This document shows, in pieces, positions 51,361 through 59,871 of a stretch of DNA of 64,000 bases; positions within the stretch are counted from its first letter, which is position 1, and each line of letters opens with the position of its first letter. The notes beneath the pieces are model-generated. The model was not told the origin of the DNA. It was given only the letters and a program-made list of their open reading frames with translations, and did no database searches. A program made the position numbers and the translations under genes. The DNA is from G963676095 sp963676095 (lineage in GTDB: Bacteria > Bacteroidota > Bacteroidia > Bacteroidales > Prolixibacteraceae). Location of the stretch: NCBI GenBank assembly GCA_963676095.1, contig OY781040.1, forward strand, positions 3,658,001-3,722,000, in the 5' to 3' direction.

Positions 51361-51807
51361 ATGGATTTAAGTAATCTTAAACCTGCAGCAGGATCTGTTA
51401 AAAAAGAGAAACGTATCGGTCGGGGGCCAGGGTCCGGTCATGGTGGTACTTCCACCAGGGGGCACAAAGGAGCCCAGTCCAGATCGGGATACAGACGTAC
51501 CCGTGGCTTTGAAGGCGGACAAATGCCATTACAGCGGGTGGTGCCGAAGTTCGGTTTTAAAAATATTAACAGGATCGAGTACAAAGCAATAAACCTTGGG
51601 ACAATTCAGGAACTTGCAGAAAGTAAAAATCTGACGGTAATTGATATTGAAACTTTGGTTGGTGCTGGTTTGGCTTCAAAAAAGGACCGTATTAAAATTT
51701 TGGGAAACGGTGAATTGAAAACGAAGCTGGACGTTAAAGCTCATGCTTTTTCAAAAAGTGCAAAAGAAGCTATTGAAAAATTAGAAGGAACCACAGAAAT
51801 CGTCTAA
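51361..51807 (+). CDS. rplO: 50S ribosomal protein L15
   Basis: Late-assembly protein, 148 residues. The Gly/Arg-rich N-terminus is typical (RIGRGPGSGHGGTSTRGHKG, GYRRTRGFEGGQMPLQRVVPK). The C-domain has VDVKAHAFSKSAKEAIEKL-like sequence. 96 bp then separate it from secY. Confidence 0.97.
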   Translation: MDLSNLKPAAGSVKKEKRIGRGPGSGHGGTSTRGHKGAQSRSGYRRTRGFEGGQMPLQRVVPKFGFKNINRIEYKAINLGTIQELAESKNLTVIDIETLVGAGLASKKDRIKILGNGELKTKLDVKAHAFSKSAKEAIEKLEGTTEIV

Positions 51808-51903
51808 ACCTAATGAAACGAACCAAGAACCTGATGTCCTGTAAAACAGAACATGATTATCCTGGAGAGTTTCATGTGGCCTTAAAAATAATCAATAAAA
51901 CAC

Positions 51904-53247
51904 ATGAAAAAATTTATCGAAACCCTAAAGAATATTTATAAAATAGAGGATTTAAGAGCCCGGTTGGGATTAACCTTATTTCTTCTTTTGATTTATCGTT
52001 TAGGATCGTATGTCGCTTTACCCGGAATTGATCCGGCCCAGCTTGGGCGTTTAAAAGAGCAGACCTCACAGGGGTTGCTGGGGTTACTTGACATGTTTTC
52101 GGGAGGGGCATTCTCGCATGCATCCATATTTGCTTTAGGGATTATGCCTTATATTTCTGCTTCTATTGTGATCCAGCTGATGGGAATAGCCGTCCCGTAT
52201 TTTCAGCGGTTACAGAAAGAAGGAGAATCAGGAAGACGGAAAATCAATCAGATAACGCGTTATCTGACCGTGATTATCCTGTTGTTCCAGGCACCTGCGT
52301 ATCTTGCCAACCTGACTTATCAATTGCCTGCGGAAGCTTTTGCTATGAGCGGCTGGATGTTTAAAATAACATCGACATTCATACTAACTGCCGGGTCAAT
52401 GTTTATCATGTGGTTGGGAGAACGCATCACCGATAAAGGAATAGGTAATGGTATTTCGTTGATTATTATGATTGGTATTATTGCCCGTCTTCCGTTTGCT
52501 GTTTTTGCAGAATTCGTTTCCCGTCTTGAACAGCAGGGTGGAGGTATGGTCATGTTCCTTGTTGAGTTTGTTATCCTTTTCGTCGTTTTCATGGGAAGTA
52601 TCCTGCTTGTTCAGGGTACACGCCGGATACCGGTTCAGTATGCAAAACGGATTGTAGGTAACAAGCAATATGGGGGAGTACGTCAGTACATACCTTTGAA
52701 AGTTAATGCTGCCGGGGTAATGCCTATCATTTTTGCCCAGGCTATTATGTTTATTCCTCTTACTATTGCCGGGTTTGCCAAATCGGACAGTATGAGCGGA
52801 TTTGCGGCTGCAATGTCTAATCATACGGGATTCTGGTATAATTTTTCGCAGTTTATTCTGGTAGTTTTATTTACCTACTTTTATACTGCGATCACAGTGA
52901 ACCCGGTACAGATGGCTGAAGACATGAAAAAGAACGGGGGCTTTATTCCTGGGGTAAAACCCGGTAAAAAAACGGTAGAGTTCCTGGATACCGTCATGTC
53001 ACGTATTACTCTTCCCGGATCAATTTTCCTGGGAATAGTAACTATTCTGCCGGCATTTGCTATGATGGCCGGGATTACGACTCAGTTTGCCTATTTTTAC
53101 GGGGGAACTTCACTGTTGATCCTTGTTGGTGTTGTGCTTGATACACTCCAGCAAATCGAAAGCCATTTGCTGATGCGTCATTATGACGGACTGATGAAAT
53201 CGGGCCGGATCAAGGGACGTACCGGAGGCGGTGCAGCAATGTACTAA
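51904..53247 (+). CDS. secY: Protein translocase subunit SecY
   Basis: The membrane channel of the Sec translocon, 447 residues with ten predicted helices. Motifs are RLGLTLFLLLIYRLGSYVALPGID, GIMPYISASIVIQLM (helix 2), GERITDKGIGNGISLIIMIGI and the cytoplasmic loop QGTRRIPVQYAKR. The C-terminal helix region has SHLLMRHYDGLMKSGRIKGR. In many related genomes map follows; here infA comes next after 68 bp. Confidence 0.97.
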   Translation: MKKFIETLKNIYKIEDLRARLGLTLFLLLIYRLGSYVALPGIDPAQLGRLKEQTSQGLLGLLDMFSGGAFSHASIFALGIMPYISASIVIQLMGIAVPYFQRLQKEGESGRRKINQITRYLTVIILLFQAPAYLANLTYQLPAEAFAMSGWMFKITSTFILTAGSMFIMWLGERITDKGIGNGISLIIMIGIIARLPFAVFAEFVSRLEQQGGGMVMFLVEFVILFVVFMGSILLVQGTRRIPVQYAKRIVGNKQYGGVRQYIPLKVNAAGVMPIIFAQAIMFIPLTIAGFAKSDSMSGFAAAMSNHTGFWYNFSQFILVVLFTYFYTAITVNPVQMAEDMKKNGGFIPGVKPGKKTVEFLDTVMSRITLPGSIFLGIVTILPAFAMMAGITTQFAYFYGGTSLLILVGVVLDTLQQIESHLLMRHYDGLMKSGRIKGRTGGGAAMY

Positions 53248-53315
53248 TTATTAATTTTTATTCTTATCAAGAGTGAAAATGCCGGTATTGCCGGGATATA
53301 AAAAGATAAAAATTT

Positions 53316-53537
53316 ATGGCAAAACAGCCTTCAATAGAACAAGACGGAACAATCATAGAGGCCCTGTCTAATGCTATGTTTAGAGTTGAACTTGAAAACG
53401 GGCATGTGATAACGGCACATATCTCTGGTAAAATGCGGATGCATTATATCAAAATTCTGCCAGGGGATAAGGTCAAGGTCGAAATGTCGCCTTATGACCT
53501 GACTAAAGGCAGGATTACTTTTCGATATAAAAATTAA
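53316..53537 (+). CDS. infA: Translation initiation factor IF-1
   Basis: OB-fold factor that binds the ribosomal A site, 73 residues. Motifs are MAKQPSIEQDGTIIEALSNA, FRVELENGHVITAHISGKMR and GDKVKVEMSPYDLTKGRITFRYK. The length is standard. Confidence 0.97.
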   Translation: MAKQPSIEQDGTIIEALSNAMFRVELENGHVITAHISGKMRMHYIKILPGDKVKVEMSPYDLTKGRITFRYKN

Positions 53538-53551
53538 AGTAAGAAACGATA

Positions 53552-53668
53552 ATGAAAGTAAGAGTATCCATAAAAAAGCGCAGTGCCGACTGCAAAATTG
53601 TTCGCAGGAAAGGCCGTTTGTATGTGATCAATAAAAAGAATCCAAAGTTCAAACAGCGTCAAGGATAA
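53552..53668 (+). CDS. rpmJ: 50S ribosomal protein L36, zinc-free type
   Basis: A 38-residue gene 14 bp after infA. It reads MKVRVSIKKRSADCKIVRRK and ends KNPKFKQRQG. Three of the four zinc ligands of classical L36 are replaced (Ser11, Asn27 and Phe33/Lys32 region), with only Cys14 left, so it is the zinc-independent form. Confidence 0.95.
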   Translation: MKVRVSIKKRSADCKIVRRKGRLYVINKKNPKFKQRQG

Positions 53669-53695
53669 TTAATTAACTTTGTAAAAATTTTTTTT

Positions 53696-54073
53696 ATGGC
53701 TCGTATTGTCGGAGTTGATATTCCTAATAATAAAAGAGGTGAGGTGGCTTTAACCTATGTGTTTGGTATTGGCAGAAGCCGTGCCAGGTTCATCCTCTCG
53801 AAAGCTGGCGTTGATTTTGATACTAAGGTACAGGACTGGAATGATGACCAGTTTGCAGCTATTCGTAAAGTTATCAACGAAAATTTCAAAGTTGAAGGAG
53901 AACTTCGCTCTGAAAATCAGTTAAATATTAAACGGTTGATGGATATTGGTTGTTACAGGGGTATCCGTCATCGTCTTGGCCTTCCTGTTCGCGGACAGAG
54001 TACAAAGAACAACGCCCGCACTCGCAAGGGAAAGAAGAAAACCGTTGCAAATAAGAAAAAAGCCACTAAATAA
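53696..54073 (+). CDS. rpsM: 30S ribosomal protein S13
   Basis: 30S head protein contacting the P-site tRNA, 125 residues. Motifs are ARIVGVDIPNNKRGEVALTY, GIGRSRARFILSKAGVD and CYRGIRHRLGLPVRGQSTKNNARTRKG (conserved GxRHxxGLPVRGQ). Basic C-terminal tail. Confidence 0.97.
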   Translation: MARIVGVDIPNNKRGEVALTYVFGIGRSRARFILSKAGVDFDTKVQDWNDDQFAAIRKVINENFKVEGELRSENQLNIKRLMDIGCYRGIRHRLGLPVRGQSTKNNARTRKGKKKTVANKKKATK

Positions 54074-54087
54074 TAGATAGTTGAGTT

Positions 54088-54480
54088 ATGGCAAAAAAAA
54101 CTGGGACTACTAATAAAAAAAGAGTTGTTAATGTCGAAGCTATCGGTCAGGCGCATATTCATTCTTCATTCAATAATATTATCATTTCATTGACCAATAA
54201 TAATGGTGAAATTATTTCATGGTCATCAGCTGGTAAAAAAGGATTCAGAGGATCGAAAAAAAATACGCCCTACGCAGCTCAGGTAGCAGCCGAAGAATGT
54301 GCAAAATCTGCATATGATCTTGGACTAAGGAAAGTAAAAGTCTTTGTTAAAGGACCGGGTAATGGACGTGAATCAGCGATTCGCGCTATTAACAGTGTGG
54401 GAATTCAGGTAAGCGAAATTGTGGATGTTACTCCACTGCCACATAATGGTTGCCGGCCTGCAAAGAGAAGACGTGTCTAA
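54088..54480 (+). CDS. rpsK: 30S ribosomal protein S11
   Basis: Platform protein, 130 residues. Motifs are AHIHSSFNNIIISLTNNNGE, SSAGKKGFRGSKKNTPYAAQ, and VKGPGNGRESAIRAI followed by DVTPLPHNGCRPAKRRRV. Confidence 0.97.
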   Translation: MAKKTGTTNKKRVVNVEAIGQAHIHSSFNNIIISLTNNNGEIISWSSAGKKGFRGSKKNTPYAAQVAAEECAKSAYDLGLRKVKVFVKGPGNGRESAIRAINSVGIQVSEIVDVTPLPHNGCRPAKRRRV

Positions 54481-54501
54481 TTTTTTCAAATTGGTAAAAT
54501 A

Positions 54502-55110
54502 ATGGCAAGATATAGAGGACCAAAATCAAAAATTGCCCGGAAATTTGGTGAACCGATTTTCGGACCGGATAAAGTATTGGAAAAGAAAAATTATCCACCG
54601 GGCTTTCATGGACTGGCAAGCCGCAGAAGAAAAAAATCTGAATACGGTTTGCAGCTGAAAGAAAAACAAAAAGCAAAATATACTTACGGTGTACTTGAAA
54701 GGCAATTTTCCAATTTGTTTAAAAAGGCATCTGCCGCTAAGGGTATTACCGGTGAAGAGCTGCTTCAGATGCTGGAATCGAGGCTTGATAATGTTGTTTT
54801 TCGTTTCGGAATAGCCAGATCAAGGGCTGCAGCCCGTCAGCTTGTAGGCCATAAACATATTATGGTTAACGGAGAAATTGTAAATATTCCTTCATACCAG
54901 TTAAGGCCAGGTGATATTGTTGGTGTTCGTGAGAAATCCAAATCTTTGGAAATAATTACAGATTCCATAAGTGCTCACCGTTCCAATAGATATGCATGGC
55001 TGGAATGGGATGGCTCTCAGATGGCCGGTAAATTCCTTAACCGTCCTGAGCGGGAAGAAATTCCTGAAAACATTAAAGAACAACTGATTGTAGAGTTGTA
55101 TTCTAAATAA
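54502..55110 (+). CDS. rpsD: 30S ribosomal protein S4, zinc-free type
   Basis: 16S 5'-domain assembly protein, 202 residues. Begins MARYRGPKSKIARKFGEPIF without the N-terminal Cys cluster, so it does not bind zinc. The S4 RNA-binding domain has LESRLDNVVFRFGIARSRAAARQLVGHKHI and VNIPSYQLRPGD. Confidence 0.97.
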   Translation: MARYRGPKSKIARKFGEPIFGPDKVLEKKNYPPGFHGLASRRRKKSEYGLQLKEKQKAKYTYGVLERQFSNLFKKASAAKGITGEELLQMLESRLDNVVFRFGIARSRAAARQLVGHKHIMVNGEIVNIPSYQLRPGDIVGVREKSKSLEIITDSISAHRSNRYAWLEWDGSQMAGKFLNRPEREEIPENIKEQLIVELYSK

Positions 55111-55129
55111 TAAATTACTCAGTATTATT

Positions 55130-56122
55130 ATGGCAATATTAGCGTTCCAAAAACCTGACAAAGTGATAATGGTTGAATCCGATGACAAATTCGGTAAGTT
55201 CGAATTTCGTCCATTGGAGCCTGGTTACGGGATTACTATCGGTAATGCCTTGCGCCGTATCCTGTTATCTTCTTTGGAGGGTTATGCAATCACAACTGTT
55301 AAAATAGAAAGCGTAGACCATGAATTTGCAACAATCAAGGGGGTAATGGAGGACGTTACTGAGATTATCCTGAATCTGAAGCAAATTCGTTTTAAACGTG
55401 AGGTCGAGGATTTTGACAGCGAAAAAGTTTCTATCACGATTACCGGACAGGAAAAATTTACCGCTGGCGACATTAATAAGTTTATGACTGGTTTCCGGGT
55501 ATTGAATCCTGAACTGGTTATTTGTCGCATGGAAGCTGACGTTAAATTGCAAATGGAAATCTCCATTAACAAAGGACGCGGCTATGTCCCCAGCGCTGAA
55601 AATAAGCCGGTAGATGCTGAGTTTGGATTAATTCCGATAGATTCGATATTTACACCGATCCGTAATGTTAAATATGCGGTAGAGAATTACCGTGTAGAAC
55701 AAAAGACCGACTATGAAAAGCTGGTCGTTGAGATTAGCACGGATGGGTCTATTCATCCTAAAGATGCACTAAAAGAAGCAGCCAAAATACTTATTTATCA
55801 CTTTATGCTGTTCTCTGACGAGAAAATTACACTCGACTCTGACGAGAAATTTGCAAATGAAGAATTTGATGAAGAAGTGCTTCATATGCGACAGCTGTTG
55901 AAAACAAAGCTTGTTGATATGGATTTGTCTGTTCGTGCATTGAACTGTCTGAAAGCTGCCGATGTTGAGACTTTAGGGGAACTCGTTACTTATAACCGTA
56001 ATGATTTACTCAAATTCAGAAATTTTGGAAAGAAATCTTTGACAGAACTGGATGATTTGCTTAATGCCATGAATCTAACATTCGGAATGGATATTAGTAA
56101 GTATAAATTAGACAAGGACTAA
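55130..56122 (+). CDS. rpoA: DNA-directed RNA polymerase subunit alpha
   Basis: Alpha subunit, 330 residues. The N-terminal dimerisation domain (1-235) has RPLEPGYGITIGNALRRILLSSLEG and VITTVKIESV-like sequence. The C-terminal domain (about 255-320) has LDMDLSVRALNCLKAADVETLGELV and FRNFGKKSLTELDDLL, for UP-element and activator contact. It sits between rpsD and rplQ as usual. Confidence 0.98.
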   Translation: MAILAFQKPDKVIMVESDDKFGKFEFRPLEPGYGITIGNALRRILLSSLEGYAITTVKIESVDHEFATIKGVMEDVTEIILNLKQIRFKREVEDFDSEKVSITITGQEKFTAGDINKFMTGFRVLNPELVICRMEADVKLQMEISINKGRGYVPSAENKPVDAEFGLIPIDSIFTPIRNVKYAVENYRVEQKTDYEKLVVEISTDGSIHPKDALKEAAKILIYHFMLFSDEKITLDSDEKFANEEFDEEVLHMRQLLKTKLVDMDLSVRALNCLKAADVETLGELVTYNRNDLLKFRNFGKKSLTELDDLLNAMNLTFGMDISKYKLDKD

Positions 56123-56128
56123 GCAAAA

Positions 56129-56692
56129 ATGAGACACAATAAAAAATTTAACCATCTGGGAAGGACGAGTTCTCATCGCCAGGCATTATTGGCCAATATG
56201 GCCAATTCTTTGATTTTTCACAAGAGAATCACGACAACGACAGCTAAGGCGAAGGCTCTTCGGGTATATGTTGAGCCTCTTATCACAAAGGCTAAAAATG
56301 ATACAACACATTCGCGCCGCACGGTATTCAGCTATCTGAAAAGTAAAACTGCTGTTTCTGAGCTGTTCCGTGATGTGGCTGAGAAGGTAGGTGATCGTCC
56401 GGGAGGTTATACCCGCATACTGAAAACGGGTAACCGCCTTGGAGATAATGCAGAAATGTGTATTATAGAGCTTGTTGACTTCAATGAAAACATGCTTGCG
56501 GCTAAGGAAACAAAAACGAAATCACGTCGTTCGCGTCGCGGTGCTTCCAAAAAATCTGCACCGGAGGAAGCTTCTGCTGCTCCCGTAGTTGCTGAAACAA
56601 CTGCTGAAGAAGATGTTGAAGAACAAAAGACTGAAGATCAGGATCAGGGAACTGCCAGTGCTGAAGCAAGTGAAGAAACGAAAGCCGAGTAA
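56129..56692 (+). CDS. rplQ: 50S ribosomal protein L17 with acidic tail
   Basis: L17 core of about 120 residues (MRHNKKFNHLGRTSSHRQAL, TTAKAKALRVYVEPLITKAK, GGYTRILKTGNRLGDNAEM). It is extended by about 60 residues of low complexity: first basic (KTKSRRSRRGASKKS), then Ala/Glu/Thr-rich. Long L17 tails are common in Bacteroidota. Last gene of the superoperon, followed by a strong terminator. Confidence 0.97.
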   Translation: MRHNKKFNHLGRTSSHRQALLANMANSLIFHKRITTTTAKAKALRVYVEPLITKAKNDTTHSRRTVFSYLKSKTAVSELFRDVAEKVGDRPGGYTRILKTGNRLGDNAEMCIIELVDFNENMLAAKETKTKSRRSRRGASKKSAPEEASAAPVVAETTAEEDVEEQKTEDQDQGTASAEASEETKAE

Positions 56693-56713
56693 TTTATTTT
56701 AAATATTAAATGA

Positions 56714-56746
56714 AAAAGCTGCAGGCTAAGCCTACAGCTTTTTTTT
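56714..56746 (+). terminator. Terminator of the ribosomal superoperon
   Basis: A 13-bp stem with one mismatch (56714-56726 with 56730-56742), a 3-nt loop TAA and a run of eight T residues. It lies 22 bp after the rplQ stop. Confidence 0.92.
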
Positions 56747-56784
56747 ATTGCCTTTTTTAAAGGCCTATTGTGTAGAATCCCTTT

Positions 56785-57225
56785 CTATATTATGTGTTCC
56801 TTTTTTACTCCGGAGAAGCATTGTTCAACTTTATTCTTGAGCATCTCGATGCGTACCGGCTTCACCAAATACTCATCTGCCCCGTATTTCATGCAACGTT
56901 CCTTATCATTGTCCATACAACTGGTTGAATAGATCATGATAGGGGTTTGGTTGCTCTTGCTGTTCTCCGATTTTCTGATCCTAAAGGTAGCCTCCGCACC
57001 ATCCATGAACGGCATGAACAGGTCCATAATAATCAGGTCATACCGGGTCTGTTCAGCCATTAAGACTGCTTCTTCTCCGTTGTTGGCTGTGTTAATTTCA
57101 TGAATATCTTTCAGAATATATTCAACCAACTTAAGATTAACCGGATTATCATCGACTACAAGAATTTTCAATGTATTAATATTATGTGTCTTTGTAAATT
57201 TAGTTATTATCAGTCCAAAAATCAT
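56785..57225 (-). CDS. Single-domain response regulator
   Basis: A CheY-like receiver without output domain, up to 146 residues. The acidic pair is Asp25/Asp26 (ILVVDDN), the phosphoacceptor Asp68 (LIIMDLFMP), Ser100 in place of Thr and Lys122 (DEYLVKPV). The receiver proper begins near residue 20, where a TTG codon (57171) could be the real start; the first ATG at 57225 would add an atypical tail (FGLIITKFTKTHN). Such proteins often serve hybrid-kinase relays. No kinase gene is nearby. Confidence 0.88.
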   Translation of the reverse strand: MIFGLIITKFTKTHNINTLKILVVDDNPVNLKLVEYILKDIHEINTANNGEEAVLMAEQTRYDLIIMDLFMPFMDGAEATFRIRKSENSKSNQTPIMIYSTSCMDNDKERCMKYGADEYLVKPVRIEMLKNKVEQCFSGVKKEHII

Positions 57226-57302
57226 TTATTTTTGCTAACTGAGAATTTCCATTGGATAGCTCATTCGGTACATTTGAAATTACTAATCATAATTATTGAA
57301 AA

Positions 57303-58988
57303 ATGACAGACGAAAAAAAGATCATCTTCTCGATGTACAGGGTCAGTAAAACTTTCCCTCCGCAGAAACAGGTCTTAAAGGATATATCACTTTCTTTTTT
57401 CCTGGGTGCTAAAATTGGCATCATCGGGCTTAACGGTTCGGGAAAATCAACTTTGCTTAAAATTATTGCCGGTCTTGAAAAATCTTTCCATGGGGAGGTT
57501 GTCTTTTCTCCCGGGTACTCTGTCGGATACCTGGAGCAGGAGCCTCATCTTGATGTTAAGAAGACGGTTAAAGAAGTCGTTGAAGAAGGTGTGCAGGAGG
57601 TGGTTGATGTACTGAAGGCATATGAAACCGTAAACCTTAAGTTTGGCGATCCTGAGGTGCTAGAAGATCCTGAAAAGATGGATGTGCTGATAAATGAACA
57701 GGCCAGGCTTCAGGAAAAGATCGATTTGTATGATGCATGGAACCTGGAATCTAAATTGGAGAGGGCCATGGACGCTTTACGCTGCCCTTCCGGGGAGCAG
57801 CTTATAAGTTCACTGTCGGGAGGAGAACTCAGGCGTGTCGCTTTGTGCCGGTTGTTATTGAAGCAACCCGACGTGTTGCTGCTTGACGAACCTACAAACC
57901 ACCTTGATGCCGAATCTGTGCAATGGCTTGAAGTGCACCTGCAGCAGTATCCGGGGACTGTAATTTGCATTACCCACGACCGTTATTTTCTCGATAATGT
58001 TGCAGGGTGGATCCTTGAACTGGACAGGGGTGAAGGAATTCCCTGGAAGGGGAACTATTCGTCCTGGCTCGAGCAAAAGACCCGGCGATTGGCTATGGAG
58101 GAAAAGCAGCAATCGAAAAGACGAAAAACACTTGAACGGGAACTAGAATGGATACGTATGGCCCCGAAGGCAAGGCATGCCAAGGCTAAAGCCCGTCTGA
58201 GTGCCTATGACCAGCTGATGAATGAAGATGTAAAACAAAAGGAAGAAAAACTTGAGATATTTATTCCCAACGGACCTCGGCTGGGTGATAAGGTTATTTC
58301 TGCGGGTAACGTTTCAAAAGCGTTTGCAGACAGACTACTGTTCGAAGATTTGAGCTTTACCTTACCTCCTAACGGGATTGTCGGGGTGATCGGACCTAAC
58401 GGGGCAGGAAAAACGACTCTTTTTAGGCTGATCATGAAACAGATTTTACCGGATAGGGGAACTTTTGATATTGGCGAGACCGTGAAACTGGCTTATGTTG
58501 ACCAGTCCCATGCTGCCATTGATCCTGCCAAAACTGTTTTTGAAGTAATTTCCGGGGGAAATGATCTGATCGCGATGGGGGGACGCCAGATTAACGCGAG
58601 AGCCTATGTTTCCAGATTTAACTTTTCAGGTGCCGATCAGGAAAAAAAATGCGGGGTACTTTCCGGAGGTGAAAGAAACAGGCTGCATTTGGCTATGGCT
58701 TTGAAAGAAGAAGGAAATGTATTGTTGCTGGATGAGCCAACCAATGATATCGATGTGAATACACTCCGTGCGCTCGAGGATGGCTTGGAGGATTTTGCCG
58801 GTTGTGCGGTTGTCATTTCTCACGACCGCTGGTTTCTGGATCGTATAGCAACTCATATTCTCGCTTTTGAAGGCGATTCGAAAGTCTTTTTCTTCGAGGG
58901 AGGTTATTCTGAATATGAGGAGAACCGTAAAAAACGACTGGGAGACGAAGTCCCAAAACGTATTAAGTACAAGAAATTAATTGAATAG
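57303..58988 (+). CDS. ettA: Energy-dependent translational throttle protein EttA
   Basis: An ABC-F ATPase that binds the ribosomal E site and gates early elongation according to ATP level, 561 residues. Two ABC domains are present: Walker A GLNGSGKST at 42-50 and GPNGAGKTT near 365, signatures LSGGELRR and LSGGERNRLHL, and Walker B LLLDEPTNHLD and LLLDEPTNDID. The linker with the P-site-tRNA-interaction motif lies between (KQQSKRRKTLERELEWIRM, RHAKAKARLSAYDQLM). No transmembrane segment is present. A TATTTTTG box at 57227-57234 may be its -7 element. Confidence 0.96.
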   Translation: MTDEKKIIFSMYRVSKTFPPQKQVLKDISLSFFLGAKIGIIGLNGSGKSTLLKIIAGLEKSFHGEVVFSPGYSVGYLEQEPHLDVKKTVKEVVEEGVQEVVDVLKAYETVNLKFGDPEVLEDPEKMDVLINEQARLQEKIDLYDAWNLESKLERAMDALRCPSGEQLISSLSGGELRRVALCRLLLKQPDVLLLDEPTNHLDAESVQWLEVHLQQYPGTVICITHDRYFLDNVAGWILELDRGEGIPWKGNYSSWLEQKTRRLAMEEKQQSKRRKTLERELEWIRMAPKARHAKAKARLSAYDQLMNEDVKQKEEKLEIFIPNGPRLGDKVISAGNVSKAFADRLLFEDLSFTLPPNGIVGVIGPNGAGKTTLFRLIMKQILPDRGTFDIGETVKLAYVDQSHAAIDPAKTVFEVISGGNDLIAMGGRQINARAYVSRFNFSGADQEKKCGVLSGGERNRLHLAMALKEEGNVLLLDEPTNDIDVNTLRALEDGLEDFAGCAVVISHDRWFLDRIATHILAFEGDSKVFFFEGGYSEYEENRKKRLGDEVPKRIKYKKLIE

Positions 58989-59138
58989 GCATAAGTAATT
59001 GGCTGTTCCCTTATAACCGAAACGAACACTATTTAATATTTTTTTTGACTTTTTAGCATAACGATTAACTAACTTAGCCTTGTATTTCAAAATGGCAGTA
59101 ATCAGTAATAAATTTGGATATCATAAAACGAGGGAAAC

Positions 59139-59783
59139 ATGAAAAAGATATTCATATTGATAATCATTTCAGTTGCTGTTATCCCGGTTTTTGCGCAGAA
59201 GAAATCTGATAGCAAAACGCCGGATGAACAGATCAAGGTAAAAAGACAGTATGACGATAAAGGAAACCTTATCGGATACGATTCTACCTATGTGAAAAGT
59301 TGGTCGTCGGCAGACACGACAATGACCCAGGCTGACATCGAGAAGATGCAAAAAGAAATGGAAAAATTTTTCGGAGATCATTTTGGCCAATTCTTTTCTG
59401 ATTCAACGAAAACAGGAACCGGTCCTTTTGGGGATATGCATGAGAAATTTTTTAAACATTTTCAGGAAATACCGCACGCATGGGGACCTTTTGACAGCGA
59501 TTCGATTCACTCCGGAATTCCTCAGATGCCGGATTCAACTCTTGATTTTAGCCGCCTGAAAGAAATGCAGGAAGAGATGATGAAGTATTTCGGAGAATTT
59601 TTTCATGATAATGATACCATCCAGGGCAATAGTCTCCCTGATGATGATTTTTTCTTTGGCCCCCAGGATTTTGAGCAGTTAAGGAAAGAGTTTGAAGAGC
59701 ATTTTAAAGGGACCGGGGGAGCTGAAACCCAGCCGATGAATGGAACTACCGATGAAAAAGAAAAACCTGCTGTTCTTATATAA
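59139..59783 (+). CDS. Small secreted protein of unknown function
   Basis: A 214-residue exported protein. The signal peptide MKKIFILIIISVAVIPVFAQ covers residues 1-20. The mature part is acidic and rich in Phe, Asp and Met: YDDKGNLIGYDSTYVKSWSS near the start, then repeats of helix-like units (EKMQKEMEKFFGDHFGQFF, KEMQEEMMKYFGEFFHD, QLRKEFEEHFKGTG). These three amphipathic segments look alike and may be internal repeats. No cysteines or catalytic motif. I do not recognise the family; it may be a periplasmic or surface protein. Confidence 0.75.
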   Translation: MKKIFILIIISVAVIPVFAQKKSDSKTPDEQIKVKRQYDDKGNLIGYDSTYVKSWSSADTTMTQADIEKMQKEMEKFFGDHFGQFFSDSTKTGTGPFGDMHEKFFKHFQEIPHAWGPFDSDSIHSGIPQMPDSTLDFSRLKEMQEEMMKYFGEFFHDNDTIQGNSLPDDDFFFGPQDFEQLRKEFEEHFKGTGGAETQPMNGTTDEKEKPAVLI

Positions 59784-59813
59784 GGGCTATCTTGGATAGC
59801 CGGATATTATTGA

Positions 59814-59843
59814 AAAGGAGAAGGTGCCAGCATCTTCTCCTTT
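59814..59843. terminator. Bidirectional terminator near 59.8 kb
   Basis: A 13-bp stem with one G-T pair (59814-59826 with 59831-59843) and loop CCAG. It is followed by GATTTTTAT and lies between two convergent genes. Confidence 0.85.
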
Positions 59844-59871
59844 GATTTTTATATCAGCTCCTAAAAGATTA

